Shown here one piece after another: positions 1 through 8,811 of a stretch of DNA of 64,000 nt. The stretch lies in assembly GCA_903642325.1 (NCBI GenBank), contig CAHJWM010000004.1, positions 1-64,000 of the forward strand, written 5' to 3'. Positions within the stretch are counted from its first letter, which is position 1, and each line of letters opens with the position of its first letter. Below the pieces are notes generated by a model. The model was not told the origin of the DNA and made no database searches. It was given only the letters and a program-made list of their open reading frames with translations. The stretch comes from Myxococcales bacterium (GTDB lineage: Bacteria > Myxococcota_A > Polyangia > Polyangiales > Polyangiaceae). The translations under genes and the position numbers were made by a program.

Positions 1-179
1 CATCGAGCGGCGCCAGCGCGGCGGAGCCGCCCGCTTCCGGTGACACCGGCGGCTGCGCCATCATCCACGGTCGCGCACGCCAACCGCTGTGGGCCGAGGT
101 CTTGCTCGGACTCGGGCTCGTGGTGGTCGGCCGCCGCCGCCGCGCGCGTCCCGCCGCAAATGGCCGCGAGCGGCTCTAA
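1..179 (+). CDS. 3' end of a surface or exported protein with MYXO-CTERM-like tail (partial)
   Basis: An open frame enters from the left edge and stops at TAA 177-179. Its last ~59 residues are a small-residue linker (Ala/Ser/Pro/Gly), then a GGC motif, a hydrophobic stretch (VLLGLGLVVVG) and an Arg cluster (RRRRAR) near the end. Cys, a hydrophobic helix and an Arg cluster in that order is the layout of MYXO-CTERM sorting tails, which in myxobacteria are thought to be cleaved and lipid-modified for surface display. The Cys-to-helix spacing is a little long, and 13 residues follow the Arg cluster, so the match is good but not perfect. The catalytic or binding part lies outside the window, so the function is unknown. 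Confidence 0.55.
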   Translation, partial: SSGASAAEPPASGDTGGCAIIHGRARQPLWAEVLLGLGLVVVGRRRRARPAANGRERL

Positions 180-189
180 ATCGGGGCGC

Positions 190-609
190 ATGTCAGAAAC
201 CATTTTCGACAAGATCTTGAGCGGCGAGCTCCCCTGCCACAAGCTGTACGAGGACCCGCACGTCCTGTCCTTCTTGGACATCGCGCCGCTCGCTTACGGG
301 CATACGCTCGTGATCCCCAAGGAGCGGGCACGCACCCTCGATCTGTTGTCGGACGAGTCGAGTGCCGCGATCGGCCGCGCGCTGCCCCGCCTCTGCCGGG
401 CGTTGAAGAAGCTCACCGGTGTCAGCGCCTTCAACGTGCTGGAGAACAACGAGAGCTCAGCGCACCAAGCCGTGTTCCACGTCCACTTTCACATCATTCC
501 GAAGCCGGATGAACACTCGGGCCTCGGCCTGCTCTGGAAGCCGGGCAGGCTCGACCCCGCGCGGGCGGCGGCGCTGTGTGCAGGGGTCGCGAAGGAGCTC
601 GCGGGTTGA
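190..609 (+). CDS. HIT family protein (histidine triad nucleotide hydrolase/transferase)
   Basis: This is a 139-aa protein of normal HIT length. The N-terminus (IFDKILSGELPCHKLYED) is the usual Hint start, and the histidine triad HVHFHII at residues ~97-103 supplies the nucleophilic His and the alpha-phosphate-binding His residues. HIT proteins hydrolyse purine nucleoside phosphoramidates or dinucleoside polyphosphates in the cytoplasm. The ATG at 190 is chosen because the family homology begins there; the longer reading frame upstream overlaps the preceding gene's end. It converges on pgi, with 9 bases between the two stop codons. Confidence 0.93.
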   Translation: MSETIFDKILSGELPCHKLYEDPHVLSFLDIAPLAYGHTLVIPKERARTLDLLSDESSAAIGRALPRLCRALKKLTGVSAFNVLENNESSAHQAVFHVHFHIIPKPDEHSGLGLLWKPGRLDPARAAALCAGVAKELAG

Positions 610-628
610 GCTCTCGGCTCAGCCCTTT
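604..628. terminator. Hairpin between convergent HIT gene and pgi
   Basis: GGTTGAG (604-610) pairs with CTCAGCC (618-624), with one G-T wobble and a 7-base loop, and is followed by CTTT. It overlaps the HIT stop codon and the short gap to pgi. The U-tract is weak. Confidence 0.4.
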
Positions 629-2253
629 CGGGCGCCGCGGTAGCGACGAATCAGATTATTCGTAGAAGCATCGTGGGTGAGCTCCGGCTCGGCGCTGCTC
701 TCGAGCTCGCTGGCGATGCGCTTGGCCAGCACCTTACCCAGCTCGACGCCCCACTGGTCGAAGGAGTTGATGTTCCAGATCACGCCCTGCACGAAGACCT
801 TGTGCTCGTAAAGGGCGACGAGCTTGCCCAGCATACTCGGCGTTAGCCGTTCGCACAGCAGGGTATTCGTCGGCCGATTTCCGGGGAAGGTCTTGTGGGG
901 AACGAGCTCTGGCTTCACCCCTTCTTTCGCCACCTCGGCTTCGGTCTTGCCGAAGGCAAGGGCTTCGGTTTGGGCGAAAAAATTGGCCATCAGCAAGTCG
1001 TGATGCGTGCCGATGGGGTTCAGGGTTTGCGAAAAGCCGATAAAATCGCAAGGGATGAGCTTCGTCCCCTGGTGGATGAGCTGGTAGAATGCGTGCTGGC
1101 CGTTGGTGCCCGGTTGCCCCCAGAGGATAGGTCCGGTCTCGTAGTCCACGGCATCACCCTCCAGCGTAACGCGTTTGCCGTTCGACTCCATGTCGAGCTG
1201 CTGCAGGTAAGCGCTGAAGCGAGCTAAATACTGGTCGTAGGGCAGGACCGCATAGGTTTGGGCGCCGAAGAAATCATTGTACCAAACGCCAATCAAGCCG
1301 AGTAAAATCGGAAGATTTTGCGCGGGGGGTGTAGTCCTGAAATGCTCGTCCATGGCGTGGAAGCCGGAGAGCATCTCGCCGAATGCGTCAGCGCCGATGG
1401 CCAGCATCAGCGACAGACCGATGGCTGAATCGTAAGAATATCGTCCGCCAACCCAATCCCAAAAGCCGAACATGTTGGCGGTGTCGATGCCGAACTTCGC
1501 CACTTCTTCGGCGTTGGTCGAGACCGCCACGAAATGCTTTTTTACCGCCTCGGGATCGTGCAGTTTCGCCAGCAGAAAATCGCGCGCAGTGCGCGCGTTG
1601 CCCAGCGTTTCGAGGGTAGTGAACGTCTTGGAGCAGACGATGAACAGCGTCTCCTCAGGCGCGAGGCCATGAGTGGCTTCGGCGAAATCAGTGGCGTCCA
1701 CATTCGAGACGAAGCGAAACGTGAGGTGACGGGCGCTGTAGAAGCGCAACGCCTCGGTTGCCATGTACGGGCCGAGGTCGGAGCCGCCAATGCCGATGTT
1801 GACCACGTTCCTGATGGCCTTACCGGTATGCCCGAGCCAAGCGCCGCTGCGCACGCGCTCGCAAAACTCTGCCATCTTGTCGAGCACGGCGTGCACTTCG
1901 GGCACGACGTTCTTGCCATCCGCCAGAATCGACGCGCCCTTCGGTGCGCGAAGCGCGGTGTGAAGCACCGCTCGACCCTCGGTCGTGTTGATCTTTTCGC
2001 CGGCGAACATGGCCTTGATCTTGGCGCTCAGCCCCGCACTTTCTGCGAGCGCTAACAGGAGCTCGAGGGTCTCGCCCGTGAGGCGATTCTTCGAGTAGTC
2101 GAGGAAGATACCGAGGGCCTCGGCGCTCAACCGCGCCGCACGCGTAGCGTCTGTCACGAACAGCTCGCGCAGCTGGGTTTCCTCGATTGCCTCGTAGTGG
2201 GCTTGTAGGGCCTGCCATTGCGGAGTTTGGCGGAGCTTGCTGGTACGGGTCAT
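619..2253 (-). CDS. pgi: Glucose-6-phosphate isomerase
   Basis: This 544-aa protein has the length of the classical bacterial/eukaryotic PGI family (E. coli 549). It interconverts glucose-6-phosphate and fructose-6-phosphate in the cytoplasm (glycolysis/gluconeogenesis). Family signatures seen: [10 protein letters not shown] in the first SIS domain, [21 protein letters not shown] (phosphate-binding Ser/Thr loop), [21 protein letters not shown] and, near the C-terminus, the [12 protein letters not shown] signature. The start is set at ATG 2253 ([13 protein letters not shown]), matching the usual N-terminus; the extra eight residues of the longer frame look non-native. It is not in an operon with other sugar genes here. 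Confidence 0.97.
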   Translation of the reverse strand: MTRTSKLRQTPQWQALQAHYEAIEETQLRELFVTDATRAARLSAEALGIFLDYSKNRLTGETLELLLALAESAGLSAKIKAMFAGEKINTTEGRAVLHTALRAPKGASILADGKNVVPEVHAVLDKMAEFCERVRSGAWLGHTGKAIRNVVNIGIGGSDLGPYMATEALRFYSARHLTFRFVSNVDATDFAEATHGLAPEETLFIVCSKTFTTLETLGNARTARDFLLAKLHDPEAVKKHFVAVSTNAEEVAKFGIDTANMFGFWDWVGGRYSYDSAIGLSLMLAIGADAFGEMLSGFHAMDEHFRTTPPAQNLPILLGLIGVWYNDFFGAQTYAVLPYDQYLARFSAYLQQLDMESNGKRVTLEGDAVDYETGPILWGQPGTNGQHAFYQLIHQGTKLIPCDFIGFSQTLNPIGTHHDLLMANFFAQTEALAFGKTEAEVAKEGVKPELVPHKTFPGNRPTNTLLCERLTPSMLGKLVALYEHKVFVQGVIWNINSFDQWGVELGKVLAKRIASELESSAEPELTHDASTNNLIRRYRGARKG

Positions 2254-2295
2254 ATTTTGCCTAGACCATCGTAACATGAGGCAGGGGAGGGCTCG

Positions 2296-3033
2296 CTAGC
2301 CATCCAAGCCGATCAACTGCAAATCCGCGACCAAGGGTAAGTGGTCGGATGCTTGTTTCGCGAGGGTGCTGCGCGGAATGTGGGTGCTGCGCGTCTCCAG
2401 ATCTCCGCGCGCGAAGATGCCATCCAATGGGCGCATCGGCAGATAAGCGGGAAAAGTTTTTAGTAGCGACCCGCAGCGCGTGAAACCCGCAGGCTCCAGA
2501 TAGCGTGGACCGAGAGAGCCCCAGACGTCATTGAGATCGCCGGCTAACAGCACGGGCGTGCGCCGCTGCAGATGAGCAAACGGTCGTGAGCCGATGAAAC
2601 GCTCCAATTGCGCGCCGCGTTCGGAGCCGGCCAAGCCCAGGTGCATATTGACCAGGACTAGGCTGCGCGTGTGGCCGGCAGCCGAAACATGCGCGCGCGC
2701 CGTGAGCGCGCCGCGTTTCTTGCGCTTGCCGATCGTGAGATCGACACGCTCTACATCCGAAAGCGGCCAGCGGCTCAAAATCGCGTTGCCGTAGCCTCCC
2801 ATGCGGAAGCGGTGCTCGGGCCCGAACGCCAGGTGTGGCATGTGAAGCGCATCCGAAAGCGCCGACGGCTGATCATGAAAGCGCGAGCGGGGCATGTCCT
2901 CGGCCACTTCCTGCAGAAGCGCGATGTCCGGGGCCAGGCTCTGTAAGACCTCGATCACGCGTTCCAACCGGTAGCGGCGGTCGGCCCCGCCAATACCTTT
3001 GTGAATGTTCCAGCTCACGACACGAAGTTGCAT
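2296..3033 (-). CDS. Endonuclease/exonuclease/phosphatase (EEP) family protein
   Basis: This 245-aa protein has EEP (DNase I-like) motifs in order: VVSWNIHKG (Asn), IALLQEV (catalytic Glu), NMHLGLAGSER, LLAGDLNDVWG (GDxND) and SDHLPLVADLQL (terminal SDH). The set is complete, so a metal-dependent phosphodiesterase or phosphatase activity is likely. The substrate cannot be read from sequence; close types act on nucleic acids, phospholipids (YbhP-like) or small phosphoesters. No signal peptide is apparent, so it is probably cytoplasmic. It is transcribed in the same direction as pgi with a ~42-base gap, so co-transcription is possible. Confidence 0.88.
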   Translation of the reverse strand: MQLRVVSWNIHKGIGGADRRYRLERVIEVLQSLAPDIALLQEVAEDMPRSRFHDQPSALSDALHMPHLAFGPEHRFRMGGYGNAILSRWPLSDVERVDLTIGKRKKRGALTARAHVSAAGHTRSLVLVNMHLGLAGSERGAQLERFIGSRPFAHLQRRTPVLLAGDLNDVWGSLGPRYLEPAGFTRCGSLLKTFPAYLPMRPLDGIFARGDLETRSTHIPRSTLAKQASDHLPLVADLQLIGLDG

Positions 3034-3332
3034 GCAAAGCTCGAGGACGGTGTAGACAGTCTGGCGGGACTCTAGTCCGCGTGAGAAAGATGCGTCGAAC
3101 GATCGCTGGCGGCGACAGGGGGCTCATTGGACCCACGTGCCCAGCATGCGCAAAGCACGAGAGCTTAGGCCGTTGTCCCGGCTATGGGGCCCGAGACAAC
3201 GGCAAAGCACTCCGCATGCTCGCAAAAGAAAGGAACATGCCTTGACCGCCCCTCGCCCGAGTTTCGCACCGGTGATATAGAACCGCCTCCCAAACTCAGG
3301 TTGGCGCTCGAACCCCAAACGCAGGTACGCCG
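3034..3332. other. Divergent intergenic region before frr
   Basis: About 300 bases separate the leftward EEP gene from the rightward frr. I see no convincing ORF, RNA gene or clear sigma70-type promoter. It must hold the promoters for both genes. Confidence 0.5.
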
Positions 3333-3890
3333 ATGATCGACGACGTTTTGAACGAATTGCGGCAGGCAATCGAGAAGTCCAAGGACGCGCTGCGCCGCGA
3401 AACGGCAAAGCTTCGTACAGGTCGCGCGCATCCTTCGATGCTCGATTCGATCCGCGTGGACTATTACGGGCAGACCACGCCCCTCGGGCAGATGGCCACG
3501 GTCAGCGTGCCCGAGCCACGCCTGCTGACGGTTAAGCCGTGGGACAAGTCCCAGGTCAAAGCCGCAGAAAAAGCGCTGCGAGAGTCCGACCTCGGCTTGA
3601 ACCCGCAAGTAGACGGTGACCTCATCCGCATCCCCATCCCACCGCTGAGCGAGGAGCGCCGCAAGGACTTGGTGAAGATCGCCAAGAAGGACGGCGAAGA
3701 GTGCAAAGTCGGCGTTCGTAAAGCACGCCACGAAGCGCTCGACCTGCTCGCCGAGATCAAGGAGGGCGGAGATGCGAGCGAGGATGAGGTCGAGCGGGCC
3801 AAGAAAAAGGTCGAAGAAGTCATGACAGAGGCCGGCCAGGCGATCGACCACATCATTCAGGTGAAAGAGAAGGAAATTCTCGCCATCTGA
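3333..3890 (+). CDS. frr: Ribosome recycling factor
   Basis: This 185-aa protein has the canonical RRF length and aligns through its whole length: an N-terminal three-helix-bundle half (LRQAIEKSKDALRRETAKLRTGRAHPSML), the central beta domain starting YYGQTTPLGQMATVSVPEPR, and the C-terminal helices with SEERRKDLVKIAKKDGEE and VRKARHEALD. With EF-G it splits post-termination 70S ribosomes. In most bacteria frr sits behind rpsB-tsf-pyrH; here it stands alone between an EEP gene and a PP2C gene. The start follows family homology; a strong Shine-Dalgarno is not obvious. Confidence 0.97.
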   Translation: MIDDVLNELRQAIEKSKDALRRETAKLRTGRAHPSMLDSIRVDYYGQTTPLGQMATVSVPEPRLLTVKPWDKSQVKAAEKALRESDLGLNPQVDGDLIRIPIPPLSEERRKDLVKIAKKDGEECKVGVRKARHEALDLLAEIKEGGDASEDEVERAKKKVEEVMTEAGQAIDHIIQVKEKEILAI

Positions 3891-3906
3891 ACTGCTAGCA
3901 GCGCGG

Positions 3907-3929
3907 GCAAAGCTCCTGCCGAGCTTTGC
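3907..3929 (+). terminator. Hairpin downstream of frr
   Basis: There is a perfect 9-bp stem, GCAAAGCTC (3907-3915) with GAGCTTTGC (3921-3929), and a 5-base loop, 17 bases after the frr stop. It has no U-tract, so it may act with Rho or as an RNA 3'-end stabiliser. Confidence 0.45.
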
Positions 3930-4076
3930 GGGGACCGAACGCGGGGAGGAGCGGGAGCCGCAGGCGCCCCCGGCCCGTCGCTTGACAGTATAGGTCGCGC
4001 GTGAAATCGTGCGGGTTGCTCTCAGTGAGGGTCTGGCCCGCATGGCTAATCGATCAACGGTTCAGGGAAGTCACCC

Positions 4077-4985
4077 GTGCGTGCAGTAGCTGCCGGCGTC
4101 ACCGACGTGGGGCTGCAGCGGGACCACAACGAGGACAGCTTCGCGATCCTAGACGACCATACACTTTACATCGTGGCCGACGGCATGGGGGGGCACCGAG
4201 CCGGAGATGTCGCGAGTAAGCTCGCCACGGAGGCAATCGTCGATTTCTTTCGTGCCACCGCCGCGGAAGACTTCACCTGGCCCTTCCACTTCGATTCTCG
4301 CCTTTCGGAAGAAGAGAACCGGCTACTGACGGGCATCAAGATCGCCAATCGGCAAATCGTGGAGCGTAGCGCGCGCTCGCGCGAGCATCACGGGATGGGC
4401 ACCACCGTGGTCGGCTGTCTGTTCAGCTCGCGTAAGAAAAAAATGTATATCGGCCATGTCGGGGACAGCCGGGCTTATCGCGTCCGCGACGGCCAAATTA
4501 AGCAGATGACCCGCGACCATTCCCTGGTCAACGACTACCTGCTCGCCATGCCCGAGCTCACTGAAGAACAGCGAAGCGAGCTGCCCAAAAATGTGATCAC
4601 GCGCGCGCTCGGCATGCAGGAGCACGTCGCAGTGGACCTCCAGGCGGACGATGCGCAGGTAGGCGACGCCTATGTCCTGTGTTCGGATGGCCTGAGCGGC
4701 ATGATCGACGACGACGAGATCCTAGATCTAGTCCAATCGTCAGCCGAGCTATCCGATGTCTGTAAAAAGCTGATTGCGCTCGCCAACGAGCATGGCGGTG
4801 AGGACAACGTCACCGCCGTCGTCGTACGGATCGAGAGCAATGGTGAAAACGTGGGCCTCTCCGACACGCTAGCCGCGCCCGGCATGGTAGCGCCCCGCGT
4901 TGGGCAGGCATCGATTCCAGATGTAACGGCCGACACTCCGCCGGCTGCCGTCGTCGCGCCAAAGGCCGAGCCGGGCAGGAGCTAA
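4077..4985 (+). CDS. PP2C-family Ser/Thr protein phosphatase
   Basis: A 302-aa PPM/PP2C phosphatase. Metal-binding motifs are all present: RDHNED near residues 15-20, VADGMGGHRAGDVAS (~33-47), GHVGDSRAYR, CSDGLSGMIDDDE and GGEDNVTAVVV. It would dephosphorylate Ser/Thr-phosphorylated proteins in the cytoplasm, opposing Hanks-type kinases such as the one at 52361-53737. The last ~50 residues are a disordered Pro/Ala-rich tail with no visible TM helix. The GTG start at 4077 is chosen because homology (VTDVGLQRDHNED) begins ten residues in. Confidence 0.95.
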   Translation: MRAVAAGVTDVGLQRDHNEDSFAILDDHTLYIVADGMGGHRAGDVASKLATEAIVDFFRATAAEDFTWPFHFDSRLSEEENRLLTGIKIANRQIVERSARSREHHGMGTTVVGCLFSSRKKKMYIGHVGDSRAYRVRDGQIKQMTRDHSLVNDYLLAMPELTEEQRSELPKNVITRALGMQEHVAVDLQADDAQVGDAYVLCSDGLSGMIDDDEILDLVQSSAELSDVCKKLIALANEHGGEDNVTAVVVRIESNGENVGLSDTLAAPGMVAPRVGQASIPDVTADTPPAAVVAPKAEPGRS

Positions 4986-5027
4986 AACGGGCGGAGTTAG
5001 CGGCCCGCTGCTGCTGGCAAGGGTCGA

Positions 5028-5077
5028 CCGCGTGCCTCCGCCGCACGCGGATCGAATGGCCGGCGGCGCGCGCCGCC
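5028..5077. terminator. Double hairpin between convergent PP2C and lipoprotein genes
   Basis: There are two perfect stems: CCGCGTGC (5028-5035) with GCACGCGG (5043-5050), and GGCGGC (5062-5067) with GCCGCC (5072-5077), the latter followed by TTT. Both lie between facing stop codons, which suits bidirectional termination. Confidence 0.55.
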
Positions 5078-5085
5078 TTTGGCGT

Positions 5086-5664
5086 TCAATTGCCGTTACA
5101 GTTCTGAAAAACGATCGTGCTCTTGCCGACGCCGCATAGGTTGGCGGGTGGGGCAGCGATGGTTGGGCATTCGAAGTCGACCCAAATACTCCCCGGCTGA
5201 CCCGGCTTGACCTGTTTGTTGTTCGTCGTGAGCGTGCACGGAGTCGCACCACTAACAAAAGCCGCCGCGAGATCCGGCGTGTAGATACTGACACCGACCG
5301 TCCCCGTTGCCTTGTCGGCGTCGACCGTGCCGTCAGTCAGCGTCACCGTGATATGCTGGCCTTCGCTAGTCGCGGCCGCTAGTGAACCGGAGAACGTGTA
5401 CGGGCCGCTGCCCTGGACCGAGCAGTTCACGGCCGCGCCGTGTTCGCCATCCACCACGCTCTGCCCTGGGTCGAAGCTAGTCGGCGCTGGCGCCCCAACC
5501 AAGTAGGTTTTAGCCGTGAATGGACAAGACATTGCATTCACATTCACGCTCCTGATGCTGAGCGTCACCGAGCCTTGACTAGGAAGCGGGACGGAATCGC
5601 TGCAGCCGAATGCGGCAAGTACCGAAACCGCCAGAAGCGACCGGTGCGGGCAAACATGAATCAT
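5086..5664 (-). CDS. Putative lipoprotein of unknown function
   Basis: This 192-aa protein has an N-terminal signal with lipobox LAAFGC, so it is probably lipid-modified and anchored in the envelope. The rest is Thr/Ser/Gly-rich with alternating beta-like segments, and further Cys residues (for example MSCPF, VNCSV, TPCTL, FECPT, NLCGV, QNCN) could form disulfides. I do not recognise a family. A strong ribosome binding site (AGGAGGAAA) lies about nine bases upstream of the ATG at 5664 and decides the start. Confidence 0.75.
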   Translation of the reverse strand: MIHVCPHRSLLAVSVLAAFGCSDSVPLPSQGSVTLSIRSVNVNAMSCPFTAKTYLVGAPAPTSFDPGQSVVDGEHGAAVNCSVQGSGPYTFSGSLAAATSEGQHITVTLTDGTVDADKATGTVGVSIYTPDLAAAFVSGATPCTLTTNNKQVKPGQPGSIWVDFECPTIAAPPANLCGVGKSTIVFQNCNGN

Positions 5665-5842
5665 TAATGCATTTCCTCCTCAGCACAGCTTACTCGACAA
5701 TTCGCCAACGGCGCGGTTTCAACACCGCCCTGCCTGCGCGCCAATACGAAGCGATTGTCGAGCAGCTCTCGATGCAGCAGCATCCTTCTCGCACCCGGTG
5801 GGAGCAGCGGCCACTCCGCACCGGGGTTCTCGCGAATATTCG

Positions 5843-5915
5843 GGTGAGTGACGGGGATCGAACCCGCGACAACCGGAGCCACAATCCAGTGCTCTACCAC
5901 TGAGCTACACCCACC
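5843..5915 (-). tRNA. tRNA-His (GTG)
   Basis: A complete cloverleaf reads on the minus strand. The acceptor GTGGGTG pairs with CACTCAC (one G-T). The anticodon stem CTGGA/TCCGG holds loop TTGTGGC with anticodon GTG, and the T-loop is TTCGATC. A G at position -1 opposite C73 is the tRNA-His identity element and is included. CCA is not encoded. Confidence 0.96.
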
Positions 5916-6025
5916 GTAGTCACGGTGGCCGGCGGCCTGTCTGGACCGCCAACGCAGGCGGGTACTTAGCTCACCTCGGGGGGCGTCAGCAACCGGAGGA
6001 TGTCGATCGAAACCAAGTAATTTTT

Positions 6026-7054
6026 TTAGGCGAGCTTCCAAATTTCCGCTGCTGCTGCTGTAGCTCGGCTGAGCTCGCGTTCGTGAGTCGCCCAGAGGAC
6101 GGTGGCGGGAATTTGAGGGATAGGCCCCTCGCCCAGGCCCTCCAATGACGCGCGCAGAGACCGGCCTAGCCCCAACAGGTCGTAGCCGCCCTCGAGTACC
6201 AGACCCACCCCCACGCCCGCCGACAATGCACCGAGCGTGCGACGTACGAGGGCGCGGAACCCTGCGTCGGTCATTTGCATCTGTGCAAGTGGGTCACGTG
6301 CGTGCGCGTCGAACCCCGCGCTGAACAATACGAGGCCAGGATTGTATGCCTCGAGCACGGGCGCGACGATGCGTTCCACGGCCGCGCCGTACACTGCGTC
6401 ATCCGCGCCCGCCGAAAGGGGGATATTGAGGGTGTATCCACGCCCGTCGCCCACCCCCTGTTCGGCCAACGTGCCCGTACCAGGATAGAGTGGCGACTGG
6501 TGCAAGGACAGGTAAAGCACACTTGGGTCGGCGTAAAACATCTCTTGCGTGCCGTTGCCGTGATGCACGTCGAAGTCCACGATCGCAACGCGTGAGACGC
6601 CGTGAGCGCGCGCATGCGCGGCGGCAACGGCCACGTTGTTGAGCAAACAGAAACCCATTGCGCCGTCCGGGCGCGCGTGGTGCCCGGGCGGTCGCACCAA
6701 CGCCAGGCCGAAATTGGCCGTGCCCTGGATTAGGGCTTCCGCGATTACCACGGCTGATCCTGCGGCGGCGCGCGCCGCTGCCACCGACTCGGGGCTGTAA
6801 AATGTATCGTCGTCGAAGTAGCCGGAGCGGCCGGCCGCCTGGTTAAGTCGATGTAGGTAGGCGTGCGTATGCACCCGCGCGAGCTCCTCGTCGCTTGCAG
6901 GTCGTGCCGCCAGATCGAGCCGCCGGAGGTCGAGCTCTGCTTCGGCGATCGCGGCCCGCGCTGCGTGGAGGCGCTCCGGTCGTTCGGGATGACCTGCAGG
7001 CGCGACGTGTTTGAAGAACAGTGGGTCGTCTACGAGTGCGAGAGTTTTTTGCAT
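6026..7054 (-). CDS. Histone deacetylase-like (AcuC/HDAC family) amidohydrolase
   Basis: This 342-aa protein has class II HDAC-like/acetylpolyamine amidohydrolase motifs: HPERPERL near the N-terminus, RPPGHHA (tandem catalytic His), GFCLLNNVAVAA, VDFDVHHGNGTQ (zinc-binding Asp and His), SLHQSPLYPGTG, SAGFDAHARDPLA (second zinc Asp) and LEGGYD. All catalytic residues are present, so it should be an active zinc deacetylase in the cytoplasm. The substrate may be acetyl-lysine on proteins or a small acetylated amine; sequence alone does not decide. Confidence 0.94.
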   Translation of the reverse strand: MQKTLALVDDPLFFKHVAPAGHPERPERLHAARAAIAEAELDLRRLDLAARPASDEELARVHTHAYLHRLNQAAGRSGYFDDDTFYSPESVAAARAAAGSAVVIAEALIQGTANFGLALVRPPGHHARPDGAMGFCLLNNVAVAAAHARAHGVSRVAIVDFDVHHGNGTQEMFYADPSVLYLSLHQSPLYPGTGTLAEQGVGDGRGYTLNIPLSAGADDAVYGAAVERIVAPVLEAYNPGLVLFSAGFDAHARDPLAQMQMTDAGFRALVRRTLGALSAGVGVGLVLEGGYDLLGLGRSLRASLEGLGEGPIPQIPATVLWATHERELSRATAAAAEIWKLA

Positions 7055-7176
7055 GCTCGTTCAGCGCGGCGCTATTCGAGAAGTCCGGCGCGCCTCCTAA
7101 CTGGGCTCGTGGTCCGGACGTGCGAGTCGCTGTTCCGCGCTTTAGCTCCGTGCGGACAAGTAGTACCGTCGAACCT

Positions 7177-7199
7177 AAAGCGCCGCTGGGCGTTTTTTT
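7177..7199 (+). terminator. Intrinsic terminator-like hairpin in the leader of the HAMP sensor gene
   Basis: AAAGCGCC (7177-7184) pairs with GGCGTTTT (7189-7196), with one G-T wobble and a 4-base loop, and runs into a T tract ending at 7199. No plus-strand gene lies upstream (the neighbour is leftward), so this is either a leader attenuator for the gene at 7248 or the 3' end of a small RNA. Confidence 0.6.
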
Positions 7200-7247
7200 G
7201 CCGAGCGCGGCCAACCCCACTCGGGGTCGAGCCAAAGGGGCCACAGG

Positions 7248-8696
7248 ATGCGTTGGAAGATCATCATCGTAAACGCCGCTATCGTCATTGTCGTCGGCCT
7301 GCTGACGTACGTGTTGCTGGCCACGTCACTGAAGGACGTTGTCGCCAATCAGGCTGAGCGTAAGCGTGAGGTAGCACAAGCCTTGCGCGCCGCTGACTCG
7401 CAGCTTGCGTTGGACGCGCTTCGCTTGGAGCGTTGGTTGGAAATTAATGCCAATGCCCCGTCGGTGCATGCGGTTTTGGCCGGTGGCACGGCGGATGCGC
7501 GCAGTGAAGCGGCGACCGCAGAAGCCAATCGCGTTCGTGACGCTGCCGTGAGCGAGCCAATGTTCGCCAAAATGACGCCCTCTTTGGTGCTCATCGTCGA
7601 CGCTTTCGGCATCGCGGTCGGGCGCAATGGGTCGGCATTGATGCGCGGCGAAAACGTGGCCGCCGCGTACCCATCGCTCGCAGAATCGCTCAAAAGTGGT
7701 CAATCTGCGAGCGCCTTGTGGGTCAATCACAAGCGTCAGGAGCAAATGCTGACGAGCTATGCGCCACTCCGGGGCGACAACGGCGCCGTGATCGGCGCGC
7801 TGGTCGTGGGTACGCCGCTGAATGACGAACGCATGACGCGTACGAGCGACTTGACGAGCGGGCACACCCTCCTTTTGGAGGCCGTGTCCGACGTAACAGA
7901 GGTCGTCGCAGACAGCGCGGCCCCTGCCGAGGTCGTCGCCGCTGCAAATCAGGTCAACGTGATGGCGGCCGCGAAACAGGCCCTTAGCTCGGGCGGCGTC
8001 GTCACGGTCGAGAGCGCAGGGGGCGGTCAGTTGTTTGGGGCAGTTCCCCTCGACGGCTACTCCGGAGACACGAAGGGCGTGATCATCGCCGCCGTCCCCG
8101 CGTCGCTCGTCGAGAGCTTGAGTGGTTTACTGTGGCCGGTTTTCGCGGTCGCCGGCCTAGGCCTGCTGCTGGTCTTGGTGGGCGGCGTGCTCTTGGGTAA
8201 TTACATCTCTGGCCCCATCTCGGAGCTCGAGGACGGCTTGCTCGCAATCATCAACGGCAATTCCGATCTCCGCTTTCAATTGGAGCACGACGAGCTCGGT
8301 GGTCTCGTTTTCCGAATCAATTCCCTGCTGAACGCCTTGATGGGCGTCGCCGAGGACACAACGGACGAGCAGGGACGCCCGTCACAAGGTCCGAGCGCGC
8401 GCGACTTTCAAGAAGCACTCGCGGTCGACGAGAGCTCGGTCGGCAGCATCGACCCCAACGTCTCGGCTGCGCTCGGGGCGGAGGGAGCCGAGCAGTATTA
8501 CCGCCGCCTGTACGACGATTACATCGCCGCCAAGCGCCAGCTCGGGGAACCGGTGGAGCACATCACGTTCGAGGCCTTCGTAGGTCGGATCCGCTCGAGC
8601 GAGGCCGAAATTTCGCAAAAGCTCAAAAAGCCGGTTCGCTATCAGGTGCAGATCAAAGGCACCGCCGTCGTGCTGATCCCCGTTCCGCTCTCCTGA
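7248..8696 (+). CDS. Membrane sensor protein with periplasmic cache-like region, HAMP domain and MXAN_5187-like C-terminus
   Basis: This 482-aa protein has an N-terminal TM helix (~5-28), a periplasmic region of ~260 residues with a cache-like profile, a second TM (~290-318) and then a HAMP-type segment (GNYISGPISELEDGLLAIINGN). The C-terminal ~75 residues (YYRRLYDDYIAAKRQLGEP onward) resemble a domain I know from the Myxococcus MXAN_5187 family. There is no kinase, cyclase or chemotaxis signalling domain. It probably relays an extracellular signal to an unknown partner. The ATG at 7248 follows AGGGGCCACAGG, an acceptable ribosome binding site. Confidence 0.8.
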   Translation: MRWKIIIVNAAIVIVVGLLTYVLLATSLKDVVANQAERKREVAQALRAADSQLALDALRLERWLEINANAPSVHAVLAGGTADARSEAATAEANRVRDAAVSEPMFAKMTPSLVLIVDAFGIAVGRNGSALMRGENVAAAYPSLAESLKSGQSASALWVNHKRQEQMLTSYAPLRGDNGAVIGALVVGTPLNDERMTRTSDLTSGHTLLLEAVSDVTEVVADSAAPAEVVAAANQVNVMAAAKQALSSGGVVTVESAGGGQLFGAVPLDGYSGDTKGVIIAAVPASLVESLSGLLWPVFAVAGLGLLLVLVGGVLLGNYISGPISELEDGLLAIINGNSDLRFQLEHDELGGLVFRINSLLNALMGVAEDTTDEQGRPSQGPSARDFQEALAVDESSVGSIDPNVSAALGAEGAEQYYRRLYDDYIAAKRQLGEPVEHITFEAFVGRIRSSEAEISQKLKKPVRYQVQIKGTAVVLIPVPLS

Positions 8697-8811
8697 TCTG
8701 GCCGGGCTCGGTTGCACAATTCCCGGTCACGGCGAGCGCTGGGACAGCGGCGCGTTTCGAGCTATATGAGCGCGCGGCGCGGTCTCGCGCCAAAGCTCGC
8801 CTAGTAGGACC

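Noticed and set aside
3165-4043. 292-aa minus-strand ORF over frr
   Set aside because: frr is unmistakable on the other strand; this ORF has no recognisable content.
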